Source: Pseudomonadota bacterium (GTDB lineage: Bacteria; Bdellovibrionota_C; UBA2361; OMII01). Taken from it: a DNA stretch of 6,291 nt. Below the pieces are notes generated by a model. That model saw nothing but the letters and a program-made list of their open reading frames with translations, did not search any database and was not told where the DNA came from. A program made the translations under genes and the position numbers. Below are positions 1 to 6,291 of the stretch, piece by piece; positions within the stretch are counted from its first letter, which is position 1; each line of letters opens with the position of its first letter. The stretch covers positions 1 through 6,291 of the forward strand of contig JAIXPR010000106.1 of NCBI GenBank assembly GCA_027486155.1. Reading direction: 5' to 3'.

Positions 1-1121
1 CCGAACGCTGAGAGGTAGTACGAGGTGCGCCCGGTCACGAGGATGCGAGGCGTCTTCGTATCGACGAAGCGAATGGTGTCCCCGATGACATACGACCAGA
101 GACCGGCGCACGTAGTAAGAATGATCGCGTAATTCACATCTGGTTGCACGTTGCCGATCCAGTGACGGGTCGGTTGCGCACTCTCAAGCTCTTCAAGGGG
201 AACGAACTCAAAGAAGATCCCGTGATCGAGGTTCATACGGAGTCCGTCGCCATATCCGCGATCTCCGACCGCTATGAAACCCTCACTCGCTGGATATACC
301 TCGCGTAGTTCAGCGTGGCTGTCGACGAGCAGCTCGCGGAAGCGGTCTACATACGGAGCGAAATTAACACCACCGTGCACGATCATCTCGAGATTCTCAT
401 AGATACGACCGATCTTGCCCTGCGCCTCAGGTCGTAGCGAACTGAGCTTGTCGAAGAAGATCAGCATCCACGCGGGAACGCCCGAGATCATGCGAATATC
501 CTCTTCAAGAGAGAGGCTCGCTAAGGTGTCGATCTTCTCCTCCCAGTTTTTGAGGAGCGCCAGATCCGCCGGCGGAAAGTATCGCATCTTCGCCCACCAG
601 GGCAGCTCTTTTACCGAGATGCCGCTCAGATCGCCGAAGTAGATCCCTGGCGCCGCGTTAGTGAGATCGGTGCTGCCACCGAGCATGAAGCTCTTGCCCC
701 CCATTAACCGAGAATGCGGACGGTTTGTAACGTGATGAATAAGCAGATCCGTTCCCGCCTTTGTATTCGACTTCAACATCTCACGGGAGTAAGGGATGTA
801 CTTCGTGGTTCCGGAAGATGTACCGGAGCTCACCGGGAAGTATGGGATCGTTCCGGGCCACGTGCAGTCAGTGAGAACCGGGAAGCTCTCCTGCCAAAAG
901 TCTCGCCAGAAGTCCTCATACTTTCGAAGAGGAACCTGTCGCTGATAGTCCTCAATTGAGGTAATCGAGGAGAATCCGTGCATCTTTCCGAACTTCGTCG
1001 ACGCCGCGTGGCGAACGAGACCTAAAAGTTGCTTCCTTTGAGTTTCAGCGGGGTTAAGGGTGTTGAGTTGTTGGTTACGCCAACGGGCGTACAGCCGTAG
1101 GAAAGGGGTTGCGTCAAACAT
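1..1121 (-). CDS. GH3-family acyl-adenylate-forming enzyme (C-terminus cut off by the window edge)
   Basis: The frame is open from the ATG at 1121 to the left edge, giving 373 residues; GH3 proteins are usually about 500-600, so the C-terminal domain is missing here only because the window ends. Visible motifs: the phosphate-binding loop SSGTSSGTTKYIP (residues 98-110), HGGVNF (249-254), YPASEGF (276-282, the acyl/adenylate motif) and GLWSYVIGDTIRF (340-352, whose Asp normally binds the ATP ribose), followed by VTGRTSYYLSAFG at the edge. Plant members of this family join acyl acids such as jasmonate or auxin to amino acids through an acyl-AMP intermediate in the cytoplasm. For bacterial members the substrate is generally unknown, and I infer only ATP-dependent carboxylate activation. 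The start is supported by a typical N-terminus (MFDATPFLRLYARWRNQQLN), although the purine stretch GGAAG only 4 bases upstream is a weak ribosome site. The gene lies 21 bases downstream of the 86-residue gene, so the two are probably co-transcribed. No frameshift or motif loss is seen. Confidence 0.94.
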   Translation of the reverse strand, partial: MFDATPFLRLYARWRNQQLNTLNPAETQRKQLLGLVRHAASTKFGKMHGFSSITSIEDYQRQVPLRKYEDFWRDFWQESFPVLTDCTWPGTIPYFPVSSGTSSGTTKYIPYSREMLKSNTKAGTDLLIHHVTNRPHSRLMGGKSFMLGGSTDLTNAAPGIYFGDLSGISVKELPWWAKMRYFPPADLALLKNWEEKIDTLASLSLEEDIRMISGVPAWMLIFFDKLSSLRPEAQGKIGRIYENLEMIVHGGVNFAPYVDRFRELLVDSHAELREVYPASEGFIAVGDRGYGDGLRMNLDHGIFFEFVPLEELESAQPTRHWIGNVQPDVNYAIILTTCAGLWSYVIGDTIRFVDTKTPRILVTGRTSYYLSAF

Positions 1122-1142
1122 GGAGCTTCCGAGGAGAGACCT

Positions 1143-1403
1143 TTAAGCAAGGCCACCAGCATGGCCGTGAAATCTCTGCTCGGCAAGTACGGATGGGAGG
1201 GATGGTCCTACAAAGAGGACAACCGAGCCCTCGATTCGACCGGAGCGGGCGATCATCTTCAGGAGTTCTCGGCGGTTAGGGCTGTGGTGACGAATACGCC
1301 CGGCGTGGGGATGGATGTTCTCTGGCTTCCACGAGTAGGTTGTAAGCTCGACCCACTCACCCTCGAACGCTTCACGAATCCGGCTCCATGGAATCTGTGC
1401 CAT
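1143..1403 (-). CDS. small hypothetical protein, 86 residues
   Basis: I chose the ATG at 1403 (protein begins MAQIPWSRIREAFEGEWVEL) because AAGGGG lies 6 bases upstream. In-frame alternatives at 1433 (ATG) and 1460 (TTG) have no well-spaced ribosome site. The frame is open upstream to a TAG at 1569-1571, so a longer form cannot be fully excluded. The protein is soluble, with no signal peptide or membrane segment. It reads as a short helix, a W-V-E-L strand, a basic His-rich stretch (AGRIRHHSPNRRELLKMI, about residues 35-52) and a hydrophobic strand (GSVVLFVGPS, about 58-67). The layout 'IPW..I...F.GEWVEL...RHH..NR.EL......VLFVG' resembles small uncharacterised bacterial proteins I have met under 'hypothetical', but I cannot name a family. 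It sits 21 bases before the GH3 gene, and a shared transcript is likely. A role as partner or regulator of the GH3 enzyme is only a guess from position. Confidence 0.75.
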   Translation of the reverse strand: MAQIPWSRIREAFEGEWVELTTYSWKPENIHPHAGRIRHHSPNRRELLKMIARSGRIEGSVVLFVGPSLPSVLAEQRFHGHAGGLA

Positions 1404-1409
1404 GACTAT

Positions 1410-1415
1410 CCCCTT
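1410..1415 (-). promoter_or_regulatory. ribosome binding site of the 86-residue gene
   Basis: The minus strand reads AAGGGG, then 6 bases, then ATG at 1403. This site decides between the candidate starts at 1403, 1433 and 1460, because neither of the others has a purine-rich element at the right distance. Confidence 0.6.
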
Positions 1416-1691
1416 GGTAAAGTACCTGCTCATCCTACAGGTCTTTTCGGTGCTTATCAAAATTATTTTGGGTTCGTTGAGGGGATTCGAGCCGAGCGTC
1501 CACCTGTGCCCGTGCTCTTTACCGCGTGCGTAAACGTGGCCATAAAGGCTTGGGTATGGTGCCGCCGTCTACGATACTCGCCGTGAAAGGTCAGTTCTTA
1601 CAGATAGTTCGACTGTCGTTTGGGCGGCATCCACGCCTACGTACACGATCCCGGAACGGATCGGAATCACTCTTCACGGCAAGCTCCACAC

Positions 1692-1723
1692 TTGTTTCCT
1701 CAGAGATTTGTTTCCTCAGAGAT
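1692..1723. repeat. perfect tandem duplication of a 16-base unit
   Basis: TTGTTTCCTCAGAGAT occurs at 1692-1707 and again immediately at 1708-1723, with no mismatch. Sixteen is not a multiple of three, so in a translated region it would cause a frameshift. On the minus strand each copy contains GAGGAAACAA. It lies in the gap between the 199-residue and 86-residue genes. Replication slippage is the simplest origin; a paired protein-binding site is the alternative. Confidence 0.95.
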
Positions 1724-1779
1724 ACTGCGCGATCGCGGAGCCGTCATACTGTGAAACGTCACGGAGCGAGAAGCCGCAT

Positions 1780-2379
1780 CTATCTAAAGAACAACGGTCG
1801 CCCTTCCTTCGAAACAGAATACGTATCCAAGATCGTCTTGATCCCTAGACAGCATCGAGCGCGAAGCTGTCCGTCGCTGAGTGCTTGAGCGTCGATCTTC
1901 GTAGGATCTCTTCGAATCTCTCCCCTAAGGCTCTCGCGCAGCGGCTCGAGTGCAGCCATCTTCTGAATGACTACAAGAGTTGTCGCCGCCACGGTCTCTT
2001 TCTTTGCCTTGTCGTTGAAGGCCGTATGGTGCTTCTTCATCGCATCCACAAGGATCGGTGGAAGCTCAACCTTGAAAAGGTGGTTGAGCTGTTGCTCAAT
2101 CGTCGCACTCGCAGGCAACACAGCCGGCGCAGGTGTTGCGGCCGGCGCAGCCGCTGGCTTAGCCGGCACAGGCTGTGTAGGGCGTGCGGGAGTCGCTTGT
2201 CGCTGCGCAGACGCCGGTGGAAGCGCCTTACCTGCGCCACTTTCAATGTGCTTCCCTCTAAAATCGGGAAGGCTCGCTTTATCAAGCGCCGGAGCTGCCG
2301 TAGTAGTGGTGCTCTTATCTGGAGCCCGATTTTGGGGCGTAGCCTTCCTCGCTAGCCGGGCTGATCCTGGTTGGCACAT
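1780..2379 (-). CDS. uncharacterised Pro/Ala-rich protein with helical C-terminal domain, 199 residues
   Basis: This complete gene starts at an ATG at 2379 with AGGAG 6 bases upstream and stops with TAG at 1780-1782. I do not recognise a family. Residues 1-52 are polar and basic, with a Thr run (24-27). Residues 53-92 form a low-complexity Pro/Ala linker, which at the DNA level contains short near-repeats of GCCGGCGCAG at 2123, 2141 and 2162. Residues 93-190 look folded and mainly helical (IEQQLNHLFKVELPPILVDAMKKHH, then a Lys/Ala-rich helix and VVIQKMAALEPLRESLRGEI), with a Cys pair at 176-177. There is no signal peptide or membrane segment; the Cys at position 2 is not in a lipobox. The C-terminus, KEGRPLFFR, closely matches that of the upstream giant protein (ARKPLFFE). 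The gene follows the giant gene after 36 bases and is probably in the same operon, so an adaptor or partner role for the giant protein is a reasonable but unproven inference. Confidence 0.87.
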   Translation of the reverse strand: MCQPGSARLARKATPQNRAPDKSTTTTAAPALDKASLPDFRGKHIESGAGKALPPASAQRQATPARPTQPVPAKPAAAPAATPAPAVLPASATIEQQLNHLFKVELPPILVDAMKKHHTAFNDKAKKETVAATTLVVIQKMAALEPLRESLRGEIRRDPTKIDAQALSDGQLRARCCLGIKTILDTYSVSKEGRPLFFR

Positions 2380-2385
2380 ACAAAA

Positions 2386-2390
2386 CTCCT
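2386..2390 (-). promoter_or_regulatory. ribosome binding site of the 199-residue gene
   Basis: The minus strand reads AGGAG, a strong match to the Shine-Dalgarno consensus, 6 bases before the ATG at 2379. It lies inside the 36-base space after the stop codon of the giant gene, which fits translation from a shared transcript. Confidence 0.7.
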
Positions 2391-2415
2391 ACACTACCGC
2401 TACAATCGATCCCTA

Positions 2416-5400
2416 CTATTCAAAAAAGAGAGGCTTTCGCGCCGCCACAAAAGCGGGGTCGCTCAGTAGTTGATCGCGGATGATTCTAACCTTCTCCCCG
2501 TACAGATCAACTAATGTTCTCATCTCAAGGATGATATTCGGCGCTCCACTCGCTTGGTCCTCCTCAAAGGTTACAAGCGACTTTTTCCAGGCGTTTAGAC
2601 ACGGCATCACGCCGCGATGGAAGTGATCCGACGTTGTGTCACGCTCCTCATCGCGCCCCCGCACCCAGCTTGCCGCCAGAATGTCCTCTATGCCATGCCG
2701 CTTAAGGAGCTCCCGCAGATCGGCTTGAAAGGGGATCGAGAGCTCCGCGAGTGGACCACCGTACTCACCATTAGACAGGATCGAACCGATCAGTTGAAAC
2801 GTTGGAGCTCGGCTAATATCGATCAACCCAAGCATATCGGTGCGTCCGTCGAAGGTGAAGAAGTCTCCGCCCCCAGAACGCCGATGACCGCCCTCGCCGG
2901 GAAAGCTCGCCAAGGGCCCTTCTGCGTCGTAAATCACCATCCGCTTGCCGGTCGCAAGGTCGTAACTCTGAGCCGAGAACATCTCGATGGAGTATTCCGG
3001 ATTGTCCACTGCGCTCAACAGAATCGTCGCGCCGAGCGCGGCGCACTGCGCTGGACGCAAACGTCCGCGAATACAGAATTGGTACTCCGGGAACTCGGGC
3101 TTGATAATCTTAAACTCCACAAGGAGCCGCGCTACCTCAACCAACTCACGAGCGCTCGTCATAGCCGGAAGCACAATGCAGTCATCGGCGTTATCCACCT
3201 TAAAGCCGCCCGTAAACGAGAAGGGGGCTACACGTTGGAGCGCCGCAAGCTTCCTTCTATCGACCTCAGAGTGCAGGTGGAGCTTGCACCCAATCGGAAG
3301 CAGGGCCGCCGCGTCACGACGGAGTTCCCTCACGATCCCACGGAATTCGTCGAGCTTTGGATCGCTCGCAAGAACGCTCAAGCTCTCCTTGTGTACCTGC
3401 GACCACTCCTCAAGCTGTGCGACCTCGCCGTCCCGCGTACCCTGTTCAGCGATCATCCGCTGCATCAAGAAGCTCCCTACAAGGGCGTGATTAGCAATAG
3501 CGAGCGAGTCATTCGAGCGACTTAATCCACGATTAATAGTGTTCACCGCGGCGTTAATCTCTTCCGCGCACTGCTTGAGAAACACCAGATGCATCCATCC
3601 CGGAAAAACCTCAGTGAGCACCTTTCTTTGCGGGAGCAGTAACGGCTCCTCCCATCCGGCAATTTCACGCCCCCAGTTCTCCGGATGGGCGCTCTGAGCC
3701 TGATCCCGAAGTCGTTCAATCGATTGCACACTACCCCGTATAGCGTGAGTAACCCCCTCGAGAGCACCCCAGCTTAAGAGGCTTGCGGAGAGCTTCGATG
3801 AAACCTTGGCAGGGTCGAAGCACCGCGCTAATTCAAGCACCTTTCCATCAAGATGCTTCTGTACCGTTTCGGCATTTGGTGAGCGCGGTCGATCATCGTA
3901 GATATCTCTCGATTCATACGACTGCTCCTCGAATGCCATAAGCTCACTATCGTGCTCCGGTGCCACGGTGAGCTGCTCTATGAGGGTGTCGAGACAGTAG
4001 CGGTGCTCACGCGCGTCGAGCACCCCTGCGGCGACCAGGAGATTCAGGTTGTAGATCGTTGGCGCAATGGCGCAGAACTTCTCACGGCGATATGCTTGCT
4101 GAGTTCCCTGTAGCTCCCCAGCAGCTCTTCGAACGTTCTCCATGACACCTTCGTGGTCGATCTCTGGAGGAGAGATAAGCATCGATTCAAAAGGCGGTAG
4201 CGGACGGTCATGGGATGAAAACTCGTCATCACAATCGCGCTCTACATTCGCGAGTCTCTCCCTCTCATTGGTGAGCTGTTGTGCTGCCCATGGCTCCGGA
4301 GCGAAATCAGCCTCTAGTAAGAAGTAACGGTCGCGGGGGAGTGCTCTGCGCTCCCACCTCTCGACCTCCTGCGCGATCGAGTGGTGACGATTAAGGAGTC
4401 TGTACGCTCGGGCGGCCACCTTCTCCGCTGGTTGGCGCATCCCAATATAGCTCTCCGCGACCTCGATCCCCGTAAGCCGCTCCGCCGTAAGTGGGGCGGT
4501 AATCCAGCCGAAGAGACGAGAGACGGCTTGGGGGCTCACGAGACCGATAAGTTGCGCGTCAAGCACCGCTGAGAGCGCGGCGAACTTCTGCACCAAGAGA
4601 TCTCTGTTGTTTTCCGCATGAAGATGGTGTTTCGAGCGAAAGCCTGGCCAGGAGATCACAACGTTAGGGTCTCGAATGGCGTCGTACTGCTCAAGAAACC
4701 GCAGGAACCCACGGGGGGGACTGAGCGGCTCCGGCATCTTGGCCGCAAAGAAGGCGAGATACACTTGGGCGATAAATCGTCGTTCCTGTGGAGGGCCGAG
4801 CACCTCACTCGCAAGGCGTTGCTCGAACTCGTGCCACGCTACCGCAGGGGACGGTGGAACAATCGAGGCGTTACACTCAAGGAGAAGCTCGCGCGGACCG
4901 AGAGGGATGTGCGTGCCGAGCAATCCAGCGGTGCGTCGCTCGCCTCGACCGGTGAGTGGCACGGGATTAAACGCGCGGTTCTCAAGGGGGAGGGCGAGCG
5001 GGCCCTCAAGTTGCAGGAGGTCAGACACCGTAGCGGACAGGTCAAACGACTGTCCCTTGATGGCGCCGCTGAGTCCAAACACCTCACGGAGGTTTGCGAG
5101 CCCCGGTTTAGCGAACGAAGTCTCGCTTCCCTCAAGGATCGCGATAATCTTTGAAGTCGGCTTCTCGCGCATCAAGCAATCTTCAAGGATTGAGAGGCCC
5201 CGCGCGGAACCGTTCGTACCGTATTGACCCATGAGATCGACCGCGTACTGCCCGATTGCGCGAGCACGCTCAGGATTCCCCGCGCCGTAGTAATTGACCA
5301 CCAGAGAGCAGAACCGGATCGCCAACTCTGCGCCCACCTCCGCGAAGGACGCGAGCTCCTTCCCCTTTGCCGCGTAGAGCGTCGCTGTCTCCTCAAAAGA

Positions 5401-6291
5401 GGAACCCGCGATGGCTGCTATTTTATGGATCTCATCTCCAGAGAGCGATGGCGTCACGATCGCAAAGTCACGACGGAACCACCACGGGGCAGCGCCTTGG
5501 CAATAGATATCGGTAATAATCTGAGTGGCGCGGGCGAGCGCTGTTTCTGGCCCCTCAGCGTGAAGGTGTTGGAAGAGGGCAGACGCACGATCGGGATTAA
5601 GACCGTTCTCAAGCGCTGACTCAAGTGCGCGGACAAATGTGGCAAAGTTCTCTGATTGAAGCTCCTCATGCGAAAGACGCTCTCGATTCTCCAGCGCAAA
5701 GAGGAACGCTTCTGGAAGAACCTTGTCGCCCGTTACCGCTGATACGATCCGATATGTCGCATCACTCCATGCGTCACGCGCGAAGACCCGCTCACGATCG
5801 AGCTCCTCGTTCCTTACGTTCCCCATAACAGAGGCGACCGGCATAAAGGCAAGCTCCGGAGGAAGCGCACTGTAATCGTGACCAAGGCACGACACCCCAT
5901 GCCCGTGCGTTATCTCAACACACGCCGCAGCCCATGCCAGTGGCGAGCGAAAAGCATCTTGCCCGAGATGTGGATGGACCGCCTGCGCGTAGAACTCAGG
6001 CTGAAAGTAGAACCACTGAAACGGAGCCTTTGTCGTGTACTGATTGAGGAACGCGAGAGCAGAGGCTCGCTCAACTCGCTTCGACACATCACCATCTTCT
6101 GAGAGGGCGAGGTCGGTCGCAGGAATGCCGCCGTTGGAGGGTGTGATCGTAATCGTATCGTCTGTAATCCGAACGGAACCCTCGCGACGGTCGCGCAACG
6201 CCTCGGTCAATCCCTTGAGGTGCTGTTTGAGCCACGATAAGCGGGGACCCTCTTGGTTGTGGTCACCGGACCTCTCATAGCGATCCTCTTC
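2416..6291 (-). CDS. giant protein of unknown family (N-terminus outside the window), at least 1,291 residues
   Basis: One uninterrupted frame runs from the right edge to a TAG at 2416-2418. A TTG at 6210 could be read as a start, but the 27 in-frame codons before it (EEDRYERSGDHNQEGPRLSW, then LKQHLKG) look like protein and there is no stop, so the gene very likely begins beyond 6291. I do not recognise any family. Using in-window numbering, the protein appears cytoplasmic, with no membrane segments and mostly alpha-helical. An aromatic N-terminal part contains HGHGVSCLGHD (129-139, a His/Cys cluster) and WWFRRDF (270-276). Helical-repeat-like sequence follows at about 311-368 (ELAIRFCSLVVNYYGAGNPE and the helices after it). 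An acidic, Pro-rich linker starts at DCDDEF (686), and a second charged linker lies near 790-805. An alpha/beta-like C-terminal region at about 1000-1170 holds a Gly-rich segment (GEGGHRRSGGGDFFTFDGR, 1132-1150). It ends ARKPLFFE, nearly the same tail as the next gene. Size and helical content suggest a scaffold or large effector; this is inference only. Confidence 0.92.
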   Translation of the reverse strand, partial: EEDRYERSGDHNQEGPRLSWLKQHLKGLTEALRDRREGSVRITDDTITITPSNGGIPATDLALSEDGDVSKRVERASALAFLNQYTTKAPFQWFYFQPEFYAQAVHPHLGQDAFRSPLAWAAACVEITHGHGVSCLGHDYSALPPELAFMPVASVMGNVRNEELDRERVFARDAWSDATYRIVSAVTGDKVLPEAFLFALENRERLSHEELQSENFATFVRALESALENGLNPDRASALFQHLHAEGPETALARATQIITDIYCQGAAPWWFRRDFAIVTPSLSGDEIHKIAAIAGSSFEETATLYAAKGKELASFAEVGAELAIRFCSLVVNYYGAGNPERARAIGQYAVDLMGQYGTNGSARGLSILEDCLMREKPTSKIIAILEGSETSFAKPGLANLREVFGLSGAIKGQSFDLSATVSDLLQLEGPLALPLENRAFNPVPLTGRGERRTAGLLGTHIPLGPRELLLECNASIVPPSPAVAWHEFEQRLASEVLGPPQERRFIAQVYLAFFAAKMPEPLSPPRGFLRFLEQYDAIRDPNVVISWPGFRSKHHLHAENNRDLLVQKFAALSAVLDAQLIGLVSPQAVSRLFGWITAPLTAERLTGIEVAESYIGMRQPAEKVAARAYRLLNRHHSIAQEVERWERRALPRDRYFLLEADFAPEPWAAQQLTNERERLANVERDCDDEFSSHDRPLPPFESMLISPPEIDHEGVMENVRRAAGELQGTQQAYRREKFCAIAPTIYNLNLLVAAGVLDAREHRYCLDTLIEQLTVAPEHDSELMAFEEQSYESRDIYDDRPRSPNAETVQKHLDGKVLELARCFDPAKVSSKLSASLLSWGALEGVTHAIRGSVQSIERLRDQAQSAHPENWGREIAGWEEPLLLPQRKVLTEVFPGWMHLVFLKQCAEEINAAVNTINRGLSRSNDSLAIANHALVGSFLMQRMIAEQGTRDGEVAQLEEWSQVHKESLSVLASDPKLDEFRGIVRELRRDAAALLPIGCKLHLHSEVDRRKLAALQRVAPFSFTGGFKVDNADDCIVLPAMTSARELVEVARLLVEFKIIKPEFPEYQFCIRGRLRPAQCAALGATILLSAVDNPEYSIEMFSAQSYDLATGKRMVIYDAEGPLASFPGEGGHRRSGGGDFFTFDGRTDMLGLIDISRAPTFQLIGSILSNGEYGGPLAELSIPFQADLRELLKRHGIEDILAASWVRGRDEERDTTSDHFHRGVMPCLNAWKKSLVTFEEDQASGAPNIILEMRTLVDLYGEKVRIIRDQLLSDPAFVAARKPLFFE

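Larger units (their letters stand above)
1404..1779. other. 376-base gap without an intact gene; possible gene remnant or leader
   Basis: No frame on either strand gives a convincing complete gene. The longer plus-strand frames crossing this gap run opposite to every supported gene and look like chance. On the minus strand there are protein-like fragments in different frames. A GTG at 1670 opens 33 codons containing IVYVGVDAAQTTVELSV and stops at 1569-1571. The same frame then stays open into the 86-residue gene (fragment GHVYARGKEHGHRWTLGSN). A second frame around 1666-1695 reads TSVELAVKSD. A perfect 16-base tandem duplication at 1692-1723 would shift the frame of anything reading through it. 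The gap may hold a decayed gene, or the promoter and leader of the downstream pair. I see no clear -35/-10 pair: an AT-rich stretch at about 1453-1471 is the only candidate -10 region and lacks a good -35. I see no strong hairpin followed by a T-run for termination of the upstream operon. Confidence 0.5.

Noticed and set aside
1481..1493. The minus strand reads GGCTCGAATCCCC, like a tRNA or tmRNA T-arm
   Set aside because: The flanking five bases on each side pair poorly, no acceptor stem or CCA end fits, and no anticodon arm or tmRNA tag reading frame could be found upstream.
1161..1586. 141-codon plus-strand frame over the small gene and the gap
   Set aside because: It overlaps the better supported 86-residue gene on the opposite strand and has no ribosome site at its start.
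1569..1670. 33-codon GTG-started frame with VYVGVDAAQ, recalling the N-terminus of IS110-type transposases
   Set aside because: The likeness is limited to a few residues common at the start of many folds. No catalytic residues, terminal repeats or further transposase sequence follow.
1580..1680. 8-base inverted repeat GCCGTGAA (1580-1587) and TTCACGGC (1673-1680)
   Set aside because: The arms are short and about 85 bases apart, which is expected by chance and gives no stable stem.
1729..1736. GCGATCGC, the core of the cyanobacterial HIP1 repeat
   Set aside because: I noted only this one copy in the window, whereas HIP1 genomes carry it many times. A single 8-base palindrome is uninformative.
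1967..2473. 168-codon plus-strand frame with Ala/Gly-rich, membrane-like sequence
   Set aside because: It is the antisense of the Pro/Ala linker, which reads as Gly/Ala-rich by composition. The minus-strand gene has the good ribosome site and a sensible position in the operon.
2617..3525. 302-codon plus-strand open frame
   Set aside because: It lies wholly inside the giant minus-strand gene and shows no ribosome site or family motif. It is an antisense shadow of a GC-rich coding region.
6208..6210. TTG as the start of the giant gene
   Set aside because: The frame stays open through 27 more protein-like codons to the window edge, so treating the gene as truncated by the edge is more likely.

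Overview
All four protein-coding genes seen in this window lie on the minus strand, so transcription runs from right to left. In that order they are: a very large gene that enters from beyond the right edge (at least 1,291 codons in the window); a 199-residue Pro/Ala-rich protein; a gap of about 376 bases; an 86-residue small protein; and a GH3-family enzyme that leaves at the left edge. I found no convincing plus-strand gene, no tRNA or rRNA gene, no CRISPR array and no insertion sequence.

The organism is most likely a bacterium with moderately high GC. Evidence for this is the tight gene packing, the Shine-Dalgarno-like sequences before the two small genes, and the bacterial-type GH3 protein. 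The sequence does not allow a phylum call. GH3-like proteins are scattered through several Gram-negative groups, so any narrower guess would be weak.

Right part (2416-6291): one uninterrupted frame encodes a large, apparently soluble, mostly helical protein that I cannot place in any family. The frame is still open at position 6291, so the true start is outside the window. Middle part (1780-2379): the 199-residue protein follows after 36 bases with a good ribosome binding site, which suggests co-transcription. It has a polar N-terminus, a Pro/Ala linker and a helical C-terminal domain. Both of these unknown proteins end in almost the same residues (basic residue, then PLFF, then one charged residue), written with different codons. 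This may be a shared C-terminal tag or docking sequence, and it is the most unusual signal in the window.

Gap (1404-1779): no intact gene is visible. It holds a perfect 16-base tandem duplication and short protein-like stretches in shifted frames, so it may be a decayed gene or a leader region. Left part (1-1403): the 86-residue protein and the GH3 enzyme are 21 bases apart and probably form a two-gene unit. The GH3 protein shows the full set of ATP-binding and adenylation motifs and should activate a carboxylic acid, but its substrate cannot be read from the sequence. Whether the two halves of the window share a pathway is unknown.
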